Assembly: GCF_032854445.1 (NCBI RefSeq)
Contig: NC_088302.1
Coordinates: 23,695,788-23,759,787, forward strand
Direction of reading: 5' to 3'
DNA: 64,000 bases
Source of the DNA: Liolophura sinensis
Taxonomy: Eukaryota; Mollusca; Polyplacophora; Chitonida; Chitonidae
The notes under the pieces: generated by a model
What the model saw: only the letters and a program-made list of their open reading frames with translations
Told to the model about the DNA's origin: nothing
Database searches by the model: none
Position numbers and translations under genes: made by a program
Part shown: in pieces, positions 1 to 10,900 of the stretch
Layout of the letters: each line of letters opens with the position of its first letter
Position numbering within the stretch: position 1 is the stretch's first letter

Positions 1-1833
1 GAAAAAAAAGCCCTATTATAATAACAACAACAAAATAAATAAATAAAGGTACATAGTTTGGAGGAAAGGAAAATAAAAAATAAATAGCATCAATGAAAGA
101 TTGAGACAAGTAAATGTTTTGTTTCTTTCCATTTTAAAAAATATTTACGAAATCTACAAAAATATTCAAGAAATCTGCAAAAAATCTCTTTCCTATAATT
201 CACAAGAGGATATCAGTCAAAAGTCAACATCCACAAAAATGCGTTGATGGTGTGAGGAAATGGATGGTTTGTATAAAATCTATTACATTCCAAATCTCGA
301 CAGGTTTCAAATACAACGAAAAGAAAATTGACTTTTCTAAGAAAGTAAAATTCAGAAACAAAATCTAGAAAGTAAAACTCAGAAACAAAATCAAGAAAGT
401 CATGAGCAAAATGTGAAATAAAATTATACCTGTCAAAATTAGTGTTCGTCTGAGAGACGGAACAGTTGCTACCGTTCGTTTGGCGCAACCACAGTACTCT
501 ACGATAAACCTACCGACTGTTTGCCCGGCGAGAGTTGAGGTCGCCAGCAGGCCAGAGCAGTCAGACGAGCCGCCAGCCAGCCCGGCTTAACGCCAACAAA
601 GAGCAGCCCCTTACACTGCGAGACGACCTACTTCACCGAAGCGCAGGCGTACGCGCGAGCCGATATGTGATCAATATAGTCAATAAATCCATCAAACTAA
701 TCAAGCGATGCTATGTGGGTCATGATTCGGCTGTGCACTGTTGCCTAATGAGCGACGCACCCAGCCGCCGCTGTACCTATCTATTGACTGCCGCCCACGG
801 CCCGCTGCTTCCCTGTGTCAGTATGCATTCTGTTGGCCTATGCTACAGTTGCTAAAAATAGACTACAGATTTTCCTTCACCTAAAAACAAGAAATCGTAT
901 TTTCCACTATTGTACACTTGCTTTTACATATATATACGATTTTTTCTTTCAAACCATAAAAATGAATTGACGCGATGCAAAGAGCAGCTTGTTCGTCTCT
1001 GCTATGTTGCACTTTCGACCGAGAGATAGGTATGCCTGTTATGCAAATGAACGCTATACATCGGCTGCTTACAAGTAACATCACGCATACGTCACATAGA
1101 TTGACCTACAACAATGGTCATCTCAAGCAGAAAGCCTTGGCAGAGCTAATGAAAATAAACCCAGTCACATAATTTGCATTTTCTATGTAAACGCACAATC
1201 TCTGTAACTTCGGCTAGGACGAACTGATTACGGTGCAGCAAGCAGAAACCCCCTGCCGGATAAAGAGTGGCACGTAGGCAGCCAGACCCAGCTCTTCGTC
1301 AAACATATAGACGCTCAGCAAGATGGCTTCTTTGTCGACCAGGATTTATGTATACACGAAACTGACATCGAAAACCGACAACACACAATTTTCGGCGAAA
1401 TTCCCACGTATATGCTTCTACCATCTCACAACCTACAATCACCCGCATTTCCCCATTTACAGAGGTTCTTAACACAACCTAAAGCTACAGCTGTACAACA
1501 GGCGGAAGGAATGAAAACAGACGTAAACTGCTGGCAACCTCAACCATGTGAACACAGTTCAAAATGGCGAATAGCAAGCCCAGGCTATTTTCTATGCAAT
1601 TTGAGAACATTATCTCGTTGTAGAGCAGCCATTTTCGTAGGGCAGAGTAAAATCTGTGTACAAAAGATCAGACGACACCGACTTTTCCACTGATTTCTAC
1701 ACACACGTGGGTTTAGGGGTCACTTCGCACAAAGCTTTGGAAACGTACAGAATCGCCAGTCAAACTGGTCGCATTGACAAAATTCGTTAGTTGAGTGAAA
1801 GTGGAATAAATTTATAGACTTTGGTCAACTTAC
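1..1833 (-). other. Intron 1 of the ubinuclein-like gene (partial)
   Basis: This stretch lies downstream, on the minus strand, of the splice donor that closes the only visible ubinuclein exon, so it is read as intron continuing off the left edge. No second exon with credible splice borders and sensible protein was found on either strand. The part from about 500 to 870 is richer in G+C and CpG than its surroundings but has no recognisable content. Confidence 0.6.
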
Positions 1834-1998
1834 GACGGCGTTTTTCAATAATTCCACATAGGAAAACTCAGGACAAGAATCGTCGTTGGCCTCGGTGAGA
1901 TCAAGGTTGATACGTATGGTCTGACACGGAGCCTGCTTCTTTTTCTCTCGGTTTGAGGGGCCGATCGTCGTGAATTGTAACCTCCTAGGCTCCTCCAT
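1834..1998 (-). CDS. UBN1/2-like: Ubinuclein-like protein, first coding exon (partial gene)
   Basis: Ubinucleins (yeast Hpc2 relatives) are subunits of the HIRA histone chaperone complex, which deposits histone H3.3 outside replication. The exon encodes 55 residues, starts at an ATG in a good Kozak context (AAAATGG) and ends in phase 0 at a strong donor, GTAAGTTG. Its start, MEEPRRLQFTTI, followed about 20 residues later by TIRINLDL and then DDSCPEFSYVELLKN, matches the conserved N-terminal block of vertebrate UBN1 and UBN2 as I know it: an EP-R-x-x-F opening, then a beta-strand-like segment and a (C)(P/V)EF-Y-ELL motif. The Hpc2-related HIRA-binding domain would follow in exons outside the window. 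No upstream in-frame ATG fits; an in-frame GTG lies three codons before. Identification rests on a short exon, so an unrelated protein is possible but unlikely. Confidence 0.75.
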
Positions 1999-2115
1999 TT
2001 TGATCACCCTGTAAATCCATCGACATCACTGTTTTCCCTCGTAAAATAACAAATTCTACTATTCACAACCGTGGCAAATCTACCGCCATTTTGTTACAAA
2101 GTGACGTCACAGGCT
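1999..2115 (-). promoter_or_regulatory. Core promoter region of the ubinuclein-like gene (CRE and YY1-type sites)
   Basis: About 104 bp upstream of the start codon is a perfect palindromic cAMP-response element, TGACGTCA (2102-2109). A YY1-type site lies between them: 2083-2093 reads as AAAATGGCGG on the minus strand. Both motifs are typical of TATA-less housekeeping promoters close to the start site. The transcription start itself cannot be placed from sequence. Confidence 0.5.
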
Positions 2116-4570
2116 CATGTAGGTGCATTATGGGACGTCAATAGACGCGAGTTTGCATGTGGTTTTCCCAGGAAAAAACTTGTTTTTGGTCGATTCAGGG
2201 TTAATGTTGTAACTTGAGAAAGTGTGACAATGTTTCTTAGCTCGGAAATGGGCATTTATGTGGCCCAACATTGCACGACAAGGCATAAAACGGACTGCAA
2301 TGGTAGAGATACCCCTGTAGATGTATGAAAAGGGGCGTGGCCACTGGGTTACGCTGTGATGGCCTTCATTCAACATGAATGAAACCGAGAGAAAGTACGT
2401 ATTAACTTTTAGTCTGAATTATTTCCCGGTTTGGCATTGCTTTGGAGACTGCTGAGCGTTAAGCGTAATCAAAACACACCCGAACCATTTCATATTACAT
2501 TCCGATGCATGTTGTCATTCTGTAATTTTACATATTATCACAATGAAAGAAAAATCAGGAGACTTACCCAATGGCTAGAACTACCAGCTGAGGTCGTAGC
2601 TTTTGAAACAATCCGTTATGTGTAATATAATTATCGGGTTGATAATTTTGGCTTTATGTGAATTTGTTGATGTTTCTCACATGTCAAATAGCAAGATGAA
2701 ACTTAGTATGCCTTAAATCTGAGATGTATGTTGCACAAATATTGATAGTTTATTGGTCACAGACACAAGTAACCTGTTTTGCAATGAATTGATGTTCAGA
2801 AGAGCGGACAGAATAATTCATTTTTTTAACTTGTTACCAATAAATCATATCCCAATTGCTGAAATTTTTAGTCAGTTTATTTCTTACATTTATATTTTTG
2901 TTTATTCATATTGGATAGGGATTTAACACAAAACTTCACAATGGGTCACTCAGAGAATGACAGTCAGGTTTAAAATTGGATAAATACAGGCTGAGCAAAG
3001 GAGAATTCGCTGTTGTTCACTAGGCACCAGACAAAACCTTCTGACTGAAAGATACAGTCAGTGCCCTCAGTCTCAGCTGGATAAGAAGATTAAAGCAATG
3101 ACTGGCTGCAATATGACTGAAACCCTTGACCACTGAGATAATGTGTTTGAATCGTGGTCTCGCTGTTTGGCATTTCAGGAGATTTGTCAGGTACCTGGGA
3201 GGCTTGGCTGTTTACTATATACAATCTGGTTTTCTCCACCCATTATCTTGGGTGACTTCATACAAGTGAAAAATTTTGAGCAGTTGTGGCATTCAACAAC
3301 GATGAAATAAATACATAAAGCTGCAACCCAAACGCAAGGTCAGGCACTGTCCTCTTGAGGGTAATGAGCCAGAAAGGTTATACAAGAAAACAGCTTTATT
3401 CTAAGCTTAGGGTGTAGGTTGTAGGACCATTCTATTTACACTGTTACTCAGATGAAACAGTCAGTGTGTTTTATTTAAATTTTTTTTATTGTAGCTACAT
3501 TTCAGGAAGTGGCATGTTTGTTTAAATTACTGCGGTGGAATAATGGTTTGTGAAAGCATGTCACATCCGTAAGCTGTGCACATCTAAGTCTGAATCAGGT
3601 CTCTGGGGGTGTAGAAGGGAAGCCCTTTTCTACAGGATATCCTTATAGTTTCACAACAATACTGGTATTAGAAATGTTAATCATTTAATAGGTTAAAGGA
3701 TGGTGTTGACAATCCCAAATACATGCAACTATATATGAATTACAGAATAATAAAAAAATATGTCAGAATAGTTACACACTTGTGGTTGCAGCCAGTGTAA
3801 GACTTGATTGGGCAGATACTCAAATCCTGTGGGAAAGTCAAATTGGTGTCGCCAAAATACTGAAATCCGAAACGCTGATCTATTCTATAGAAGATTGAAA
3901 GTTGGGTAGTGTGACTGGCCTTGAAATAAGACATCACCTGCTATTTCATACTTATGGATTTGTCACTTAAAGGAGAATAATGATGTGACTTTATTACCGA
4001 TTTGTTCACTAGAAAGCCCTGATTTTTCTACATGCATCAAACACATTGTTTAGTTTTGATGTTACACATGCATATTTCCTTAGTCGTCATTTCCTTGTAA
4101 GGATTTTATAAAGTTAAAATCTGGGTATTTAGCTGATTAGATAATTATGTGCATGTAATGACAGTTGTAGTTCATGACATCCAAGTCTGACATATGTGAT
4201 CGATATTATTAGTCTGGTACCAAAAGGGATTAGGTTTACAGCTCATCTGTTAGTCCGTCCGGAATCAGTTGCACCAGAATTTTACTCAGAAATGTCCATT
4301 GTATTAAAATGAAACTTCACCACGGTGACTTGTGGGTCAAAATCAAGTTTCAGGATGGTTTGTCTCGTTTCTACAAAATTATTACCATTTTCTGTCCTGG
4401 AGTTTTACGGACCTTTTGTTCAGAACAATTCATCATATTGAATTGAAACTTGGTTTCACCATGAAAAGATACAGACCAAGTTCAAGATTAAGTTTGTCCC
4501 TATTCAACGAAATTATGTCTGTTTCGGTTCTGTGTAGGACTTGGGCTTGCATAGCTAAAAGTGTGACGCC
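2116..4570. other. Intergenic, no gene recognised
   Basis: AT-rich unique-looking sequence between the ubinuclein promoter and the first SINE pair. Short open frames here have no domain signal, no flanking splice sites and no recognisable protein. Confidence 0.5.
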
Positions 4571-4583
4571 TAAAATGCTTGTT

Positions 4584-4853
4584 AATGTTTGGATATATTT
4601 ATTTGATTGGAGTTTAATGCTGTACTCAAGAATATTTCACTTATACGACGACGGCCAGCATTATGGTGGGTGGAAACCGGGCACAGCCCGGGGGAAACCC
4701 ACGACCATCTGCAGGTTGCTGGCAGACCTTCCCACGTACGGCCGGAGAGGAAGCCAGCATGAGCTGGACATGAACTCACAGCGACCGCATTGGTGAGAGA
4801 CTCCTGGGTCATTACGCTGCGCTTAGCGCGCTAACCAACTGAGCCATGGAGGC
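4584..4853 (-). mobile_element. tRNA-headed SINE, family A, full length (younger copy of a pair)
   Basis: Read on the minus strand, the element begins with a tRNA-like head. It has an A-box-like TGGCTCAGTTGG near 4850 and a B-box-like segment near 4770 (GAGTTCATGTCC). A conserved body follows (GGTTTCC-CCACCATAATGCTGGCC), then a tail ending in AT-rich ATTTATTT repeats. The family recurs at least ten times in the window. This copy is close to the family consensus. It is flanked by GTTAATGTTTGGA at 4581-4593 and 4867-4879, with identity extending well beyond on the left side. Confidence 0.85.
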
Positions 4854-4879
4854 ACCTAAAATGCTTGTTAATGTTTGGA

Positions 4880-5119
4880 TATATTTATTTGATTTGAGTT
4901 TAACGCTGTACTCAAGAATATTTCACTTAAACAGTGGCGTCCAGCATCGAGGTGGGAGAAAACCAACCTGTGGGAAACCCATGACCATCCCCTATGTAGC
5001 TGAAAGATTTTCCCGTGCATGAACACTGACGAAGCCATGAACATGAACTCACATTGGTGAGAGGTTCCTGGGTCATTGTGCTGCACTAGCATGTTAACCA
5101 GAGGGGTTTCAAGGGCCCT
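4880..5119 (-). mobile_element. tRNA-headed SINE, family A, older diverged copy
   Basis: Same family as the copy immediately to its left, but with many substitutions and a decayed head (B box and A box barely readable around 5050-5100). It is bounded on both sides by the same 13-bp word GTTAATGTTTGGA (4867-4879 and 5120-5132), so two insertions appear to have used the same target site. Confidence 0.75.
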
Positions 5120-5625
5120 GTTAATGTTTGGAATCTTGCCATCAAGATTATTTCAGTGATGTGACAGCAGATACAGGTAGATTCAGTGCCCCTTATCAGA
5201 AGTGCTGCATCACTGTAATATCATGCTGAAGACATCAGCCATGTAGATTAACAGTATTCTGGACATTAAACCAGAACTTTGTTGTCTTCTGTCAGTGTTG
5301 GCAAAGGTCAAACTTTACTACATGTACAAAATGTCACTGACCACTTGGACCAGTTGTCCTTCACAATCGGTTGGCCCTCATCGATATCATCTGGTCCGTA
5401 AACAAAAACATGATCCATCTGTTTTTTGATTTATCATCAAAATGTATAGTCCGTACTATAATCCCCATGAGATTTAGATGATTTTTTGGTTTGTGAATTT
5501 AGGTACTGTGACTGGAATAAATATTGATATACCACAGGCCAGTCAGACAAAACTTGTCCTTGTTAAACTTTACTACACGTGCTAGACCAGCAGACCAGTG
5601 TTAAGTTTGAGCATTGACTTCAGTT

Positions 5626-5866
5626 GATTTCTTTATTTATTTGAATGGTGTTTTATGCCCTACTCAAGAATATTTCAATTATACGACAGCAGCCAGCATT
5701 GTGGTGGGAGGAAATTTGGCAGAGCCCAGGGGAAACCCACGACCGTCTAGAGGTTGCTGCAAGACCTTCCCAGGAAACCAGCTCTTGACCTCACAGCAAC
5801 CGCATTGGTGAGAGGCTTCTGGGTCATTGCACTGCGCTGGCATTCTAACCCCCTCGGCCACGGATT
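5626..5866 (-). mobile_element. tRNA-headed SINE, family A, diverged copy
   Basis: The tail (TACTCAAGAATATTTC), body (CCAGCATTGTGGTGGGAGGA) and a decayed head (CCAACGCGGTTG-like region near 5795-5855) are present. A second tail-like stretch, ATGCCATACTGAAGAATTG, follows at 5891-5909 and may be a fragment of a further copy. Confidence 0.75.
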
Positions 5867-6204
5867 CAATTGATTGTTGCTTTATAATAATGCCATACTG
5901 AAGAATTGTTCGCTCATGTCTTTGTCATTTTCATGGGTGGAGGAATCTGGAGCACACGGGCAATGGGCCCACCTATGGCAAGTTACTGAAAGACTTTAAA
6001 ACATGTGACATACTGACAGGCTTGAAAACGTGTGACATACAGACGTGCGCACCACATTGATAGAAGACAAATGGTTTTTAACAACTGGACCAATGAAGGC
6101 CCCAGAAACCATGAGAGCGGGAAGATACACAAATCTGTGGATGGTGCAAACATGAGTGGCCAAAGTAAACTACTGATGCTTAGCAGATCTTCCTGAAATT
6201 TTTT

Positions 6205-6915
6205 TCTGTCACACTGGGTGGGTTGTCCATTGGGTTTGTCACACTGGGTGGGCTGTCCATCAAGTTTCGTCACACTGGGTGCTCTGTCCATTAGGTTCTG
6301 TTCCACTGGGTGGGATGTCCACTGGGTTTTGCCATACAGAGTGAGATGTCCATTGGGTTCTATGACACTGGATGTGCTGTCCACTGGATTTCATTATAGT
6401 GGGTGGACTGCCCACTGGGTTGGCTGTACATTATGTTGTTACACTGGTTGTGCTGTCCATTAGGTTCTGTCATACTGGGTGGGCTGTCCATTGGGTCTGT
6501 TACACTTGGTGGGCTATCTATTGGGTTCAGTACCTGGGTGGGCTATCCAATGGATTCTGTCCACTGGGTTTTGCCACGCTGAGTGAGATGTCCACTGCGT
6601 TCCGTGACACTGGGTGTGCTGACCATTGGGTCCTGTGAAACAGGAAGGGCAGCCCATTGGATTCTATCACACTGGATGTGCTGTCCACTGGATTCCGTTA
6701 TAGTGGGTGGACTGCCCACTGGGTTGGCTGTACATTATGTTATGTTACACTAGGTGTGCTGCCCATTAGGTTCTGTCATATTGGGTGGGCTGTTCTGTGA
6801 CACTGGATGTGCTGTTCATTGTGTTCTGCGACACTGGGTGGGGTGTTCATTGGGTTTTGTCACATTGGACGGGCTGTCCACTGGGTTCTGTTACACTGGG
6901 TGGACTGTGTAAATC
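6205..6915. repeat. 31-bp minisatellite with a higher-order duplication
   Basis: About 22 imperfect copies of a unit near TCACACTGGGTGGGCTGTCC + ATTGGGTTCTG. Units differ by 10-30 percent and a few are truncated. A ten-unit block is duplicated: 6367-6495 closely matches 6671-6800, an offset of 304 bp, including the odd truncated unit GGCTGTACATTATG. Short open frames across it only translate the repeat and are not considered genes. Confidence 0.9.
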
Positions 6916-7195
6916 CCTGTGTTCTTCTGTTGCCTTGAGCTTAACCACTTCAGAAGAACACCAGCACAGAATGAGAGAGACTAAATTCTTTGCCTGACGC
7001 ATTACTGAATCGGGAAATTGATTAACCACACATAATAACATTCATGCGCATGTATAAGAGAAAACAGAGATTTTAACTTTGAGTGATACAATTTTTTTAA
7101 TAAAAATCTTCAGCTGTTAAACCAACATCTGTTTTTCTGACATGACTTAAGAGAAGTTGCTCAACAGGTGCTCTTTCTGAACATGAAGGTTATTC

Positions 7196-7335
7196 ATTTG
7201 ATTTATTTATCTGATTGGTGTTTTAAGCCGTACTCAAGAATATTTCACTTATAGGGCGGCGGCCAGGATTATGGTGGGAGGAAACCAGGCAGAGCCCAGG
7301 GGAAACCCACGACCATCTGCAGGTTGCTGGTAGAC
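7196..7335 (-). mobile_element. tRNA-headed SINE, family A, head-less copy
   Basis: Tail and body match the family (GTACTCAAGAATATTTCACT, ATTATGGTGGGAGGAAACC), but sequence similarity stops after the AGGTTGCTGGTAGACCT segment. The tRNA-like head is missing, as expected from 5' truncation during reverse transcription. Confidence 0.8.
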
Positions 7336-7684
7336 CTGAACATAAAGATGCTCAGTCTGATATACCATTCTTGTTGTTAATACATCTAGAAATAAATTAC
7401 AACCATTAAATATTTGTCAAAATACAATTTTTTGCCATTGTTGCTGGTTTAAGAATAAATTTATGGTGCTGTTATTTATATACATTACAGAAATCATTTC
7501 AATGATCTACAATACCTAATTCTTTTAATGAATAAATGTAATACTATTTGATGAGAAACACAATGAAAAATTCAAATAAAAAAAAAACATATACATTATC
7601 CTGAGCATATGATGTGAATGTATGTCTTGAACTACATAACTAAACTGACACTAAGAAAAGTATTGGATAAACGTTTAAAAAAAA

Positions 7685-7964
7685 TTAGTCATCTTTGATT
7701 CTGTTTTTTTCAGCAAACTGTTTGCTCAATGCCTTCATCACATCGCTGTGTTTAAAGTCACTGTTGCTTTGTTTGATGGTTTTATAATTCTCCTTGACGA
7801 ACAAAGCAAACTTGCTGGGTGCCCTTGGGGTGTACGGTGTGCCTCCACTGGCTTCCTTAGAGGAGGACGTGCTAGATTTTCCAGATACAAGGAGTTCAAA
7901 TCTGCCACGACATAAACCACAAACTTTCTTCACTGTGTCAAGTGACTTTGAATGGCGCCCAATT
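7685..7964 (-). CDS. GCNA: GCNA last exon: second half of zinc ribbon and HMG-box-like tail
   Basis: Encodes IGRHSKSLDT, the second CxxC pair of the zinc ribbon (CGLC), then a Ser/Thr linker and the tail TPRAPSKFALFVKENYKTIK with the HMG-box-like helix VMKALSKQFAE. It ends with a TAA stop. The acceptor is TCATCTGCAG. A possible ATTAAA poly(A) signal on the minus strand sits near 7524-7529. Confidence 0.95.
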
Positions 7965-10900
7965 CTGCAGATGAAAACAAAAGTAGAACTAATAGTTTGC
8001 AGCGTTTCCTGATTTTCATAATGTTATATTATTTGGAGATAACACATTAGTTTTCAGAAGAAACTGTACACTGTTGCAATACTGAATTCTGGAGCCACTT
8101 TCATAAAACTTTTTCTCAGAAATGACGCTATAACCTACATCCAACGTCATTTACGAGAAATATGACTTATAAAGTTTAGTGAAAGTGCCCCTGAATGACA
8201 CTTGTTAGGCTGGGGAGAAAGTGGTGTGTATACCAGACACTGGAATTAAACCTGGAACCAGGCATTTCAAGAAGAATTAAATTATTAAAAAATTCAATTT
8301 CTGCAATTCAAAATAACATCACTATAGCGAAAGCAAATGATTTAACACATATATATATCTATATATATATATAGGAGTCTGTGGGATCAGTGGTTCAAAA
8401 ATGTCTCAAGACAGTAATAATACCAGATTTAACTTTAAGTCTACAGTTTTGTACTTACGACAAAAATAACTGTAATAGTATATTACATACAAACTAAATC
8501 TACTGCTGCTCCATTTGGTCTGGGCAGAGCTGCACTGGTTACTAGGTTTTGTTAAAATTATTAATATACATAACATGACCTAATATCGGTTTCAGCTAAT
8601 ACAATTTGGAACAATCCAGCCCAGCTTAGGAGAGGGGTACATACCATATGTTATGTTATACCTGTAGGAGGTCAAGATAAGTACACTTACTCATAACCAC
8701 ACTGTACACACTTGTAAGTGTATTTGGTGGTAATGCTGTAATTATGGCACCTGTTAATCACAGGTAACTCGGGATGGACAAAGTTGGATTTCCTGGCCCT
8801 GTGGACATAGAACAGAAATGCACAGAGGCTGCTTTGTGAAGGATTGCAATCATCATCAGTTATATGCATAAATTCAAATAATTCTCATCTGTTCAGGAAG
8901 AAATTGAAAGCAATAGTCCCCGAACAGGCCAATTACGCATTTCATAATGGTCGTTCTATTCTTCTGGATTGATTGTGGAACATAGCTCCCAGGCATCAGA
9001 TAAGAACCACATATATTTTGCTGTGGCACACTGGCATATTAAGTCATATGACGACGAGGAGTCATTAAGTGTGTGTACATAGATATACATAGTGCTACTG
9101 CCACTGAAGTATCATGCCGATGACACCAGACATGACACCCAACCCAGTCACATTATACTGACACCGAGCCAAATAACCAACTTTCCTTGCTCTAACCTCT
9201 CAGTACTGAGTGACAAGCAAGGCAGCAGCAAGTACCATTTTTAAAGCCTTTGGTAAGACCCGACCCTGGTTTGATCCCAGGTCTCCTGACTTCAAGGCGG
9301 ACACTCTAACCACTAGGCCACCAAAGCGGTCATATTCATTATAACAACATGCAGAAACATGCATGAAGTCTACCTATGTCTAAGTTTTAATGTCAGCATA
9401 TTTATATTGCTGGGCCTTGACAAAGAAACAAACATGAAGAGCTTGGCATCCTCTAACAACTTTTTGGGGAATGGACCTCTTATCTTAGTACACAATGTAT
9501 AATTCATTAGCCTGAATTTAGCTCTGACATATTCAGCTGTGACTGTGAGATAAAGGGCAGTGGTTTACTCTGGTCAATCCTGTATCTTCCAGCCATAAAC
9601 CTGTCCATTGTCACATAAAGCAAAATCCTCAGCAAGGACTGAACACTTATCAAATCAATCAATAAACGAATACTGTAAATGAGCTGATATGAGCCCATTT
9701 TGAATACAGGTATTGACAACAATGATAAATAAATGAATGAATACTAGAAATGAGCTGGTATGAGCCCACTTTGAATACAGGTATTGACGACAATGATAAA
9801 TAAATGAATGAATACTAGAAATGAGCTGGTATGAGCCCACTTTGAATACAGGTATTGACGACAATGATAAATAAATGAATGAATACTAGAAATGAGCTGA
9901 TATGAGCCCACTTTGAATACAGGTATTGACGACAATGATAAATAAATGAATGAATACTTGAAATAAGCTAAAATGAGCCCACTTTGAATACAGGTATTGA
10001 CGACAATGATAAATAAATGAATGAATACTTGAAATAAGCTAAAATGAGCCCACTTTGAATACAGGTATTGACGACAATGATAAATAAATGAATGAATACT
10101 ATAAATGAGCTGATATGAGCCCACTTTGAATACAGGTATTGACGACAATGATAAATAAATGAATGAATACTATAAATGAGCTGATATGAGCCCACTTTGA
10201 ATACAGGTATTGACGACAATGATGTATCAGATCTGATGATGATGATGATGTTTACCAGTATTTCCAGTAGGGTCCATGTCCGTCCCTTGTACCATTGATA
10301 ATCCAGACTGCAGCATGACACAGCTCATGTATAAGGGTGTCCCTGACACGCTCTGGGGGAAAAACAACGAAACAAGCTTCTATGCATACAATATTTATAA
10401 ATAAAGAGATAATGTTGATCATAAAACTTCTAATCCGTTTCAGAATGTCTAGAAAATTTCATTCTTATTTATTAATCAGATTGTGTATGTACAATATTTA
10501 TAAAAAAAGAGATGAAGTTGATTATAAAACTTCAAAACCATTTCAAAACTGTTTCAGAATGTCAAACTTTCATTCTTATTTGATACTCTGCGACGAGCAT
10601 GGTGTTGTTGAGAATAGATTTCTTCTTGGTCATGGGGTTCATTTCTAAAATGTGCGTGTACTGTTTGAATAGATTTTTTATTAAATTTTACATTAGGAAC
10701 AAGGAATAAGTACAGTTTGAAAGTTTACTAGGCATGGTCCTACCAGCAGAGTCGCAGACTTTAGTAGATAGTTCTATCTCCACGGACTGCCATACTGTGG
10801 CACTGGAATTACGGTGACGCTTATACCGGCAGTATCCTGCAGTCTTCAGCAAACGTGCATTCCATTTGATGGGCAGATCTTTGGGCAACTGCAAAAACAA

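Noticed and set aside
535-855. 106-codon plus-strand frame in a G+C-richer patch
   Set aside because: No domain or splice evidence; position within the inferred ubinuclein intron and high CpG suggest a chance frame.
4332-4796. 154-codon plus-strand frame
   Set aside because: More than a third of it is antisense to a family A SINE, and the remainder shows no protein signal.
9655-10321. Minus-strand frames of 69-134 codons with repeated YLYSKWAH-type words; also a CRISPR-like look
   Set aside because: They translate the 71-bp tandem array. The array has no spacers, so it is not CRISPR.
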